Source: Paraburkholderia phenazinium
Lineage (GTDB): Bacteria; Pseudomonadota; Gammaproteobacteria; Burkholderiales; Burkholderiaceae
DNA length: 64,000 bases
Assembly (NCBI RefSeq): GCF_900141745.1
Contig: NZ_FSRM01000001.1
Location: 3,100,001-3,164,000, forward strand
Direction: 5' to 3'
In this document: positions 57,079 through 64,000 of the stretch, in pieces
Numbering within the stretch: the first letter of the stretch is position 1
Layout of the letters: every line of letters starts with the position of its first letter
Program-made: the position numbers and the translations under genes
Notes under the pieces: model-generated
The model's database searches: none
What the model was told of the DNA's origin: nothing
Seen by the model: the letters and a program-made list of their open reading frames with translations, nothing else

Positions 57079-58935
57079 ATGCCTTTGCCTACCGCACCCA
57101 GCAAGCTCGGCAATCTCTTACCGGCTGACGAATACAAGGCTAAAGCCACGCCGGCCCGGTCCGCCAAAAAACAGGCGGTTGACGGGGAGCAAGCAGAGTC
57201 GGCCGATTTCGGCCAAGCCAACGTCGCGACGCCGATGGCGCGCGCCGCCAATGCCGCTACCACCTTGCGGCCGGTTCCTGCGTCTTCTTCTGCCGATAGC
57301 GCCGCTGGACAGGCTGCACCCGCACGCAGCCGGAAAAGCAAACAAACCGCCGCGTTGCTGCAACCGGTGCCGGCGCCTGCCGCCCGTCAGCAGCCCGCGC
57401 AGGGCGAGCCTGAGCAACCCGCCACCGCGGAACCCGTGGTGGCGCGCGCCGGCAAGCAGCCTGCGGCCAATACGGCGGCCACGCCGGCGGCAGCGACCCG
57501 CGGCAGCGCCAAGAAGCGCGGCGGCGCAGCCGAACAGGTCGAAACCCGCAAGCTGTTCGTGCTCGATACGAACGTGCTGATGCACGATCCGACTTGCCTG
57601 TTCCGTTTCGAGGAACACGACGTCTATCTGCCGATGATGACGTTGGAAGAACTCGACAACCACAAGAAGGGCATGTCGGAAGTCGCGCGCAATGCGCGTC
57701 AGGTCAGCCGTACGCTGGACGCGCTGGTCGCCAACGGCGGCAATATGTCGGACGGCATTTCGCTGTCGCGCCTGGGCAGCCGGGAGGCTGCGGGACGTCT
57801 GTTTTTCCAGACCAAGCTGACGGATATCGAACCGGTCGAAGGCCTGCCGCAGGGCAAGGCGGACAACCAGATTCTCGGTGTCGTGCGGGCCCTGCAACGC
57901 GACCGCATGGACCGCCAGGTCGTGCTGGTGTCGAAAGACATCAACATGCGGATCAAGGCGCATGCGCTGGGTCTGCCTGCCGAGGATTACTTCAACGACC
58001 AGGTTCTCGAAGACAAGGATCTGCTCTATTCCGGTATTCGCGCGCTGCCGCAGGACTTCTGGACCAAGCATGCCAAGGGCATGGAAAGCTGGCAGGACAC
58101 CAAGACGGGCACCACGTATTACCGCGTGACCGGACCGCTGTGCGCCTCGATGCTGGTCAACGAGTTCGTGTATCTGGAGCCGCAAAACGGCGAACCGGCG
58201 TTTCACGCGCTGGTGCGTGAGCTGAACGGCAAGACCGCCCTGCTGCAGACCTTGCGCGATTACGGCCACCACAAGAACAACGTGTGGGGCATTACGGCGC
58301 GCAATCGCGAGCAGAATTTCGCGCTCAATCTGCTGATGAATCCGGAGATCGATTTCGTCACGCTGCTTGGTCAGGCCGGTACCGGCAAGACGCTCGTCGC
58401 GCTCGCGGCGGGGCTTGCGCAGGTGCTCGACGACAAGCGCTACAACGAGATCATCGTGACGCGGGCTACCGTGCCGGTCGGTGAAGACATCGGCTTTCTG
58501 CCGGGTACGGAAGAGGAAAAGATGCAACCGTGGATGGGTGCATTCGACGACAACCTCGAAGTGCTGCAGAAGACCGACGACGCCGCCGGCGAATGGGGCC
58601 GTGCTGCGACCCAGGAATTGATCCGCTCGCGCCTGAAGATCAAGAGCATGAACTTCATGCGCGGCCGGACGTTCGTCGACAAGTATCTGATCATCGACGA
58701 AGCGCAGAACCTGACGCCGAAGCAGATGAAGACGCTCGTCACGCGTGCGGGTCCAGGAACGAAGATCATCTGCCTTGGCAACATCGCACAGATCGATACG
58801 CCGTATCTGACGGAAGGCAGTTCCGGGCTCACCTACGTGGTGGATCGCTTCAAGGGCTGGGCGCACAGCGGGCACGTGACGCTGGCGCGCGGCGAACGCT
58901 CGCGTCTGGCCGATTACGCGTCGGACATTTTGTAA
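57079..58935 (+). CDS. PIN-domain PhoH family ATPase (PhoH2-like)
   Basis: 618 residues. A disordered Ala/Pro/Lys-rich N-terminus (1-150) comes before a PIN nuclease domain (VLDTNVLMHDP, metal Asp163, with EELDNHKKG and VLVSKDINMRIKA), then a PhoH ATPase (Walker A GQAGTGKTLVA, DEAQNLTPKQMKTLVTRAG). PhoH2 proteins unwind and cut RNA in actinobacteria. Start at ATG 57079 with a GAGGGAAACC site; the frame upstream to 56896 is not supported. Follows bcp. Confidence 0.92.
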   Translation: MPLPTAPSKLGNLLPADEYKAKATPARSAKKQAVDGEQAESADFGQANVATPMARAANAATTLRPVPASSSADSAAGQAAPARSRKSKQTAALLQPVPAPAARQQPAQGEPEQPATAEPVVARAGKQPAANTAATPAAATRGSAKKRGGAAEQVETRKLFVLDTNVLMHDPTCLFRFEEHDVYLPMMTLEELDNHKKGMSEVARNARQVSRTLDALVANGGNMSDGISLSRLGSREAAGRLFFQTKLTDIEPVEGLPQGKADNQILGVVRALQRDRMDRQVVLVSKDINMRIKAHALGLPAEDYFNDQVLEDKDLLYSGIRALPQDFWTKHAKGMESWQDTKTGTTYYRVTGPLCASMLVNEFVYLEPQNGEPAFHALVRELNGKTALLQTLRDYGHHKNNVWGITARNREQNFALNLLMNPEIDFVTLLGQAGTGKTLVALAAGLAQVLDDKRYNEIIVTRATVPVGEDIGFLPGTEEEKMQPWMGAFDDNLEVLQKTDDAAGEWGRAATQELIRSRLKIKSMNFMRGRTFVDKYLIIDEAQNLTPKQMKTLVTRAGPGTKIICLGNIAQIDTPYLTEGSSGLTYVVDRFKGWAHSGHVTLARGERSRLADYASDIL

Positions 58936-58985
58936 GCAGAGCTCGAAGCAGGCCGTTTGCCGTTTCACGGCTTAAAAGTTGTTCC

Positions 58986-59022
58986 AAAGCCGCGCCCGGG
59001 TTACACCGGGCGCGGCTTTTTT
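58986..59022 (+). terminator. Terminator of phoH-like gene
   Basis: AAAGCCGCGCCCGG and CCGGGCGCGGCTTT form a perfect 14-bp stem followed by Ts. Confidence 0.9.
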
Positions 59023-59185
59023 CGTAAGGTCGGCCTGCTCGGGTCAGATGTTACGTCCAGGCGGCGCCACACTTAGCGCGTAAACTTCAAGTAATTTATC
59101 AACTTCTCTTGCTCATGCCATGGTGGACGGGCTACCATCCCGACATCGCCCGCTTTAAGCGAGTGTTTACGCTCGCCTTGTCTCA

Positions 59186-60418
59186 ATGCGCCGACTTGGG
59201 TTTTCGCTGCTGATCCTTCTGCTGCTCGCCGCCTGTTCCAGCGAGCCGCAGCGGATTTCGCGCAACTCAAACGGTTCTTCTTCGGCGTCCAACGGCGCTT
59301 ATCGCACTCCCCCGCCCGGTTTCCCGAACTTCGTCGATCACAGCGTCGGACGCGAGGAAATCTCTATTGAGGCAATGGGCCTGGTCGGAATTCCGTACCG
59401 TTGGGGCGGCAATACGCCGGATAGCGGCTTCGACTGCAGCGGCCTGGTTCGCTATGTCGTGTCGCGCGCAGCCTCGGTGAATCTGCCGCGCACCACGGCG
59501 GATATGAGCGGAAGCGGCGAATCGATCGAGCCCGATGAAGTTGCGCCGGGCGATCTGATTTTCTTCAACACCACGGGGCGCCCACACTCGCACGTCGGTA
59601 TTTATGTCGGCAAACTGCGCTTCGTCAATGCACCGTCGACGGGCGGCACGGTGCGCATCGACTATCTGACCAATCCGTATTGGGCCAAACGGTTTGACGG
59701 CATTCGCCGGGTCGCCGCGCCGGCTCGCGCGCCAGCGCCGTTCGAAACGCCGACGTATCAGGCTTCGAATCCGCCGGAGAAGGTTGCTCCGGCGGTGCCG
59801 CAGGCTTCGTCTTCGTATGCGGGTACGGCGGGCGGTGCAGCTGTGGTCCCGACGCAGCAGCGGCCGCTATCGGAGCCGCAACAACCGGCTTATGCGGAAA
59901 CTGCGCCTGCGGCCGTTCCATTGCAGCAAGTGTCTCAGCAGCGGGTTGCAGCCTCGATGCAGGCACCACTGGCGGACACCTCAGCTCGCGCTATGAACCA
60001 GCCCGCCGCCGCAGCGTCTGCGGATGCGTTCGAACCGCCGCCTCCGGCAATGAGCGCCGCACAGATGCAGGCGCGTGAAGCAGGTGCGGTTTCGCCGGCC
60101 GCGGTTCAGGCTGGACGGCCGCAGACGGACGCGGGCGCCATGGCAGCGACTTCTTCCACTGGGTATTCTCAAGCACCTGTGCGCTCGCCCGTGCCGGCGA
60201 GCGTCGCCCACGCACCAGACCCGATCGACGCCGCGGCCGATGCTTTCGAACCGCCGCCCCCCGCCTCCGTCGCCGTTCGCCAGGAACAGCAGGCAGGCGT
60301 GACCGGCTCCGCCGGCGGTGTGCAGATCATGCGAGCCTCGACTGGGTCACGCGCGATCCCCGCCCCCACGCAGTCCAGCGACGATCCCATCGCGCACTTC
60401 GCCAACGGCAACTTCTGA
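59186..60418 (+). CDS. C40 (NlpC/P60) peptidase lipoprotein with Pro-rich C-terminal repeats
   Basis: 410 residues. Lipobox LLAAC (Cys17) after a short signal peptide. NlpC/P60 domain (about 60-165): catalytic Cys84 in GFDCSGLVRYV and His136 in HSHVGIYVG, with Asn148 near the third position. It probably cuts murein cross-bridges at the outer membrane. The remaining 235 residues are Ala/Gln/Pro-rich with two copies of ADAFEPPPPA about 80 residues apart. Start at ATG 59186. Confidence 0.91.
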   Translation: MRRLGFSLLILLLLAACSSEPQRISRNSNGSSSASNGAYRTPPPGFPNFVDHSVGREEISIEAMGLVGIPYRWGGNTPDSGFDCSGLVRYVVSRAASVNLPRTTADMSGSGESIEPDEVAPGDLIFFNTTGRPHSHVGIYVGKLRFVNAPSTGGTVRIDYLTNPYWAKRFDGIRRVAAPARAPAPFETPTYQASNPPEKVAPAVPQASSSYAGTAGGAAVVPTQQRPLSEPQQPAYAETAPAAVPLQQVSQQRVAASMQAPLADTSARAMNQPAAAASADAFEPPPPAMSAAQMQAREAGAVSPAAVQAGRPQTDAGAMAATSSTGYSQAPVRSPVPASVAHAPDPIDAAADAFEPPPPASVAVRQEQQAGVTGSAGGVQIMRASTGSRAIPAPTQSSDDPIAHFANGNF

Positions 60419-60538
60419 CAGACACCGCCGGAAATGTAGCTGGTGGTCTGAAGGCCACTCGCCCCCGTCTGACACGCAGGATTAAGCTATCTGCTATCGT
60501 CTCCGATATTCCTAAGACAGGCAGGTAAGGTACTCACC

Positions 60539-61345
60539 ATGGAACTTGGACTGAAAGACAAAGTGGTGCTGGTCACGGGCGGCAGCAAAGGAATCGGCCT
60601 CGCCTGCGCACGCGCCTTCGCAGCCGAAGGCGCCAAAGTTGCAATCGTCTCGCGCGATCCGGCGAATCTCGCCCGCGCCCGCGAACAGCTGGCGAGCGAG
60701 GGACTGCACGTGCATCTCACACGCGCCGACCTGCACGAGCCACACGGCGCGGCCGATATCGTCGAAGAAGTTACCACCGCGGTCGGTCCGATCGACGTGT
60801 TGATCAATAGCGCCGGCGCCGCCCGTCGCTACGACCCGGAAACGCTCAACGCCGAAGCCTTCCGGGCGACGATGGAAGCCAAGTACTTTCCGTACATTTA
60901 CCCGCAGCAGGAAGTGTTGAAGCGCATGGCGGAACGGGTGAAATCGGGAGCCAGCGCCGAGCCGGGAACGATCGTCAACATCATCGGCATGGGCGGCAAG
61001 ATGGCGAGCGATATCCATATCGCCGGCGGCGCCGCCAACGCCGCGCTGATGCTGGCAACGGTCGGGCTCGCGCATTACTACGCGCGCTATGGCATCCGCA
61101 TCAACGCGATCAATCCGGGCGCGACGCTGACGGAGCGCGTCGAGGAAGCGTTGCAACTGGAAGCCGGCCAGCAAGGGATCGACACAAAGGAAGCGCTGGC
61201 ACGCGGGGAGGCCAAGGTGCCGCTCGGGAGATTCGCGAAGCCGGAGGAGATTGCCGACGTCGCGCTGTTCCTGGCGAGCCGCCGCGCGAGCTACGTAACC
61301 GGCGCGATCGTCCCGATGGACGGATGCAGCGCGCCGCTCATCTGA
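60539..61345 (+). CDS. SDR family protein without the Tyr-x3-Lys pair
   Basis: 268 residues. Rossmann motif TGGSKGIG (13-20), NSAGA (90-94), then the region where SDRs have Tyr-x3-Lys reads SDIHIAGGAANAALM (His160, Gly164, Asn167). No YxxxK occurs there in any register. The rest (RINAINPGATLTERVEEAL, GRFAKPEEIADVALFLASRRASYVTGAIVPMDGC) is normal. It may be a subfamily with altered chemistry or a non-catalytic SDR. The ATG at 60539 sits after an AGGTAAGG-like site. Confidence 0.9.
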   Translation: MELGLKDKVVLVTGGSKGIGLACARAFAAEGAKVAIVSRDPANLARAREQLASEGLHVHLTRADLHEPHGAADIVEEVTTAVGPIDVLINSAGAARRYDPETLNAEAFRATMEAKYFPYIYPQQEVLKRMAERVKSGASAEPGTIVNIIGMGGKMASDIHIAGGAANAALMLATVGLAHYYARYGIRINAINPGATLTERVEEALQLEAGQQGIDTKEALARGEAKVPLGRFAKPEEIADVALFLASRRASYVTGAIVPMDGCSAPLI

Positions 61346-61384
61346 GTGCGGGCGCGCCAGCCCGCATCGGAACAAAGGCCAGAA

Positions 61385-62395
61385 TCAGAGGAAACGGTGA
61401 CCGAGCCACCATCCCGCCCCAGCGAGCACCGCTGATGCGGGGATGGTCAGAATCCACGCCCAGACGATATTGCCCGCCACGCCCCAGCGCACCGCGCTGA
61501 GTTTTTGCGTCGCGCCGACGCCGACAATCGCGCCGGTAATCGTATGGGTCGTGGACACCGGAATGCCGAGGAATGAGGCAATAAACAGCGTAATCGCACC
61601 GCCCGATTCTGCGCAAAAACCGCCGACCGGCTTGAGCTTGGTGATCTTCTGCCCCATCGTGCGGACAATACGCCAGCCGCCGAACAGTGTGCCCAACCCC
61701 ATCGAAAGATAGCAGCCGCCGATCACCCACAGCGGCGGCGCATCGGCGAACGACGATGCATAGCCGGTCGCGATCAGCAGCATCCAGATGATGCCGATGG
61801 TTTTCTGCGCGTCGTTACCGCCATGCCCGAGGCTGTACATGCCGGCTGAAATCAGTTGATAACGGCGAAAGCGTCCGTCGACCTTGCTAGGTGGAGTGCG
61901 GAAGTAGATCCACGACACTGCCAACATGAAGAACGAGCCGAGCACAAAACCCAGCAACGGCGAGATGAAGATGAACGCGACTGTCTTCATCAGCCCATCC
62001 AGGTTGAGCGAATGCCAGCCGGACTTGGCGAGCGCCGCGCCCACCAGACCGCCTATCAGCGCATGCGACGAACTCGACGGAATACCGTAATACCACGTGA
62101 CGATGTTCCAGCCGATCGCACCGACCAGCGCGCCAAAAATCACGTAATGATCGACGATGGCCGGATCGATCGTGCCTTTGCCGACTGTCTGCGCAACTTT
62201 CAGGTGAAAGATGAAATAGGCGATGACGTTGAAAGCCGCGGCGAAGGCAACTGCTTGTTGCGGCTTCAGAACGCCGGTCGAGACGACCGTGGCGATCGAA
62301 TTCGCCGCGTCGTGGAAACCGTTCATGAAGTCGAACACCAGCGACACGGCGACCAGGGTGGCGACCACCCAGATGGCGAGTTGTATCGATTGCAT
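61385..62395 (-). CDS. pit: Pit family inorganic phosphate transporter
   Basis: 336 residues, many membrane helices. Conserved FDFMNGFHDAANSIATVVSTGVL and, in the second half, GGNDAQKTIG plus GIPVSTTHTITGAIVGVGA are the inverted PiT repeats that bind phosphate and a cation. Its ATG overlaps the stop of the DUF47 gene by one base (TAATG), so the two are coupled. Confidence 0.95.
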   Translation of the reverse strand: MQSIQLAIWVVATLVAVSLVFDFMNGFHDAANSIATVVSTGVLKPQQAVAFAAAFNVIAYFIFHLKVAQTVGKGTIDPAIVDHYVIFGALVGAIGWNIVTWYYGIPSSSSHALIGGLVGAALAKSGWHSLNLDGLMKTVAFIFISPLLGFVLGSFFMLAVSWIYFRTPPSKVDGRFRRYQLISAGMYSLGHGGNDAQKTIGIIWMLLIATGYASSFADAPPLWVIGGCYLSMGLGTLFGGWRIVRTMGQKITKLKPVGGFCAESGGAITLFIASFLGIPVSTTHTITGAIVGVGATQKLSAVRWGVAGNIVWAWILTIPASAVLAGAGWWLGHRFL

Positions 62396-63021
62396 TAAGC
62401 GTTTTCCAGCACGATGCCTTCGAGAATATTCGCCACGTCCTCACATTTGTCCGTGATGGTTTCGAGCAGTTCGTAGATCGCCTTCAGCTTGATCAGCGTC
62501 TTGACGTTGTCTTCCTCGCGAAAGAGCTTCGAGATGGCCGAGCGCAACACGCGGTCGGCTTCGGATTCCAGACGGTCGATATCCTCGCAGGCTTTCAGGA
62601 TCTGGCTTGCCTGCTTCATGTCCGACAGCAGGCTGACCGCAAACTGCACACGCTCGGCGGTCGCGGTGCAGATATGCGCCAACTGGCTAGCCTCAGAGGT
62701 CACCATCTGGACGTCATAGAGCGAGATTGCGGTGGCAACGTCCTCCATCAGGTCGAGGATGTCGTCCATCGTGGTGATCAACTTGTGGATTTCGTCGCGG
62801 TCGAGCGGCGTGATGAAAGTCTTGTGCAGCAGATCGATGGTTTCGTGCGTGAGCTTGTCTGCAGCCTTTTCGGCCTTTTGCACGTTTTGCTTATGGACCT
62901 CGGCGTCTTGCAGATTGTCGATCAGCAGCTCGAGTTCGTGGCTCGCGGAAACAATGCACTTTGCGTGCGCGTTGAAGATTTCAAAGAACTTGCCCTCGGT
63001 GGGCATGAATCGACCGAACAT
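62395..63021 (-). CDS. DUF47 family protein, PhoU-like regulator of Pit
   Basis: 208 residues, all-helical PhoU-like fold. FFEIFNAHAKCIVSASHELELLIDN, the HETIDLLHKTFITPLDRDEIHKLITTMDDILDLMEDVATAI block and acidic EExxDRLE-like segments are typical. It is thought to control the adjacent Pit transporter. Gene order DUF47-pit with TAATG coupling is very common. Confidence 0.94.
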   Translation of the reverse strand: MFGRFMPTEGKFFEIFNAHAKCIVSASHELELLIDNLQDAEVHKQNVQKAEKAADKLTHETIDLLHKTFITPLDRDEIHKLITTMDDILDLMEDVATAISLYDVQMVTSEASQLAHICTATAERVQFAVSLLSDMKQASQILKACEDIDRLESEADRVLRSAISKLFREEDNVKTLIKLKAIYELLETITDKCEDVANILEGIVLENA

Positions 63022-63102
63022 TGGAATCCCGGGAATTGGTCACATTGCGACTGACATAAAACCGCAATATTGTACCGTCCCCGGGATGGGGTCGCACTCT
63101 CG

Positions 63103-63128
63103 AAAATGCCGCTAAAGCCGCCGCGGCA
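63103..63128 (-). terminator. Probable terminator of dnaB
   Basis: On the minus strand TGCCGC and GCGGCA enclose a 10-base loop and are followed by TTTTC. It sits between the dnaB stop and the DUF47-pit unit, with a TACAAT (63074-63069) just after it that may start the latter. Confidence 0.45.
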
Positions 63129-63137
63129 GGTTGCTCC

Positions 63138-64000
63138 TTACTCCGCGTAGAAGTTTTGCGCACCCGCAAAATTATCGAACTTCGTGTATTGGCCATGAAA
63201 CGTGAGGCGAACTGGACCGATCGGGCCGTTACGCTGTTTGCCGATGATAATTTCCGCCGTGCCCTTGTCCGGACTATCCGGGTTGTAAACTTCGTCGCGG
63301 TAGATGAACAGGATGACGTCGGCATCCTGCTCGATAGCGCCCGATTCCCGCAAATCCGACATGATTGGACGCTTGTTCGGACGCTGTTCCAGGCCCCGAT
63401 TCAACTGCGACAGGGCAATTACCGGCACGTCGAGTTCTTTGGCAAGACTCTTCAGCGAACGGGAAATTTCCGAAATTTCTGTCGCGCGGTTTTCACCGGA
63501 CGACGAGCCGCTCATCAGCTGCAAATAGTCGATGATGATCAGACCCAGCTTGCCGCACTGCCGCGACAACCGGCGCGCGCGCGATCGCAGTTCCATCGGG
63601 TTCAGACCGCCGGTTTCGTCGATGAAGATTTGCGCTTCGCTCATCTTCTGCACCGCGTGCGTCAGCTTCGGCCAATCCTCGTCGGTGAGACGGCCCGTAC
63701 GCATCCGATGCTGATCGAGCCGGCCAACCGAGCCGAGCATACGCATGGTGAGCTGGGTGCCCGGCATTTCCATTGAGAACACCGCCACCGGCAAGCCGTA
63801 CTCCACTGCCACGTACTCGCCCACATTCATCGAGAACGCTGTTTTACCCATCGATGGCCGCCCCGCGACGATGATCAGCTCGCCGCCGTGCATGCCCGAG
63901 GTCATCCGGTCGAGGTCGACGAAACCCGTCGGCGTGCCTGTCACATCGCTCGGATTGGCGGTGTGATACAGCGTGTCGATCCGCTCGACCACCTGCGTGA
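63138..64000 (-). CDS. dnaB: Replicative DNA helicase DnaB, 5' end beyond window
   Basis: C-terminal 287 residues of DnaB. Walker A VAGRPSMGKTAFSMN, then ETGGLNPMELRSRARRL, DYLQLMSGS (Walker B), ALSQLNRGLEQRPNKRPIMSDLRESG and the family ending REVY...RLTFHGQYTKFDN. The start lies past the right edge. About 460 residues is the usual total. Confidence 0.97.
   Translation of the reverse strand, partial: TQVVERIDTLYHTANPSDVTGTPTGFVDLDRMTSGMHGGELIIVAGRPSMGKTAFSMNVGEYVAVEYGLPVAVFSMEMPGTQLTMRMLGSVGRLDQHRMRTGRLTDEDWPKLTHAVQKMSEAQIFIDETGGLNPMELRSRARRLSRQCGKLGLIIIDYLQLMSGSSSGENRATEISEISRSLKSLAKELDVPVIALSQLNRGLEQRPNKRPIMSDLRESGAIEQDADVILFIYRDEVYNPDSPDKGTAEIIIGKQRNGPIGPVRLTFHGQYTKFDNFAGAQNFYAE

Noticed and set aside
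57118..58968. A 616-codon minus-strand open frame opposite the PIN-PhoH gene
   Set aside because: Shadow of the strongly supported PhoH frame; low-complexity Arg/His/Leu composition.

Overview
The window is a stretch of core chromosome from a high-GC betaproteobacterium, most likely Burkholderia sensu lato and probably Paraburkholderia (inference). The reasons are a class I PHA synthase, the surE-pcm-nlpD-rpoS gene order, a zinc-free type B L31, a split-ArnA Ara4N locus, and long Ala/Pro/Lys-rich tails on several housekeeping proteins. I see no prophage, transposase, integrase, CRISPR array, tRNA or rRNA. One structural RNA is present: the 4.5S SRP RNA, on the minus strand upstream of dnaX.

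Layout, left to right. 1-1187: 5' part of phaC (minus). 1627-3779: rluD-pgeF with a 4-bp overlap (minus), divergent from bamD (3911-4714). 4894-11225: a long minus-strand block surE-pcm-nlpD-rpoS-exonuclease, then rlmD, joining protein and nucleotide housekeeping to the stationary-phase sigma factor. 11375-12349: a quinone oxidoreductase. 12446-17331: dnaX-ebfC-recR followed by a class III CoA-transferase (minus), with ffs at 17635-17734. 18102-19904: trxA and rho. 20152-23057: a MerR regulator, an MFS exporter and an MtfA-type peptidase, with a perfect 16-bp palindrome at the MerR promoter. 23266-23529: rpmE2. 23897-27033: a GT-C glycosyltransferase and a MATE exporter. 27212-35988: a very large alpha-2-macroglobulin with an intact thioester motif, plus pbpC. 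36163-37373: a secreted helix-hairpin-helix protein with a histone-H1-like tail, and a YidB-like protein. 37597-40194: clpB with a recognisable sigma-32 promoter. 40314-41537: an NsrR-type Rrf2 regulator facing a group III truncated haemoglobin, with a perfect inverted repeat between them. 41518-47790: alaA-hom-thrC-moeA-moaD-moaE (minus).

48241-56226: an Mth938-like gene, then a complete lipid A Ara4N locus (arnT, one SMR-type flippase subunit, arnB, arnC, separate arnA formyltransferase and dehydrogenase genes, arnD). The last genes are coupled by ATGA overlaps. 56280-58935: a PrxQ-type peroxiredoxin and a PIN-PhoH protein. 59186-61345: an NlpC/P60 lipoprotein and an atypical SDR. 61385-63021: a DUF47/PhoU-like protein and a Pit phosphate transporter, whose genes overlap by one base. 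63138-64000: the 3' part of dnaB.

I found no clearly undescribed system. The most interesting signals are regulatory (the MerR palindrome, the NsrR-like site, the clpB heat-shock promoter and several T-less inverted repeats) and protein-architectural (the extended Pcm, the A2M with Asp/Ser-rich and Thr/Ala-rich inserts, an SDR without Tyr-x3-Lys, a degenerate LytM domain, and a peroxiredoxin without its usual resolving Cys). All functional names come from motifs and gene order read by eye; no database search was run.
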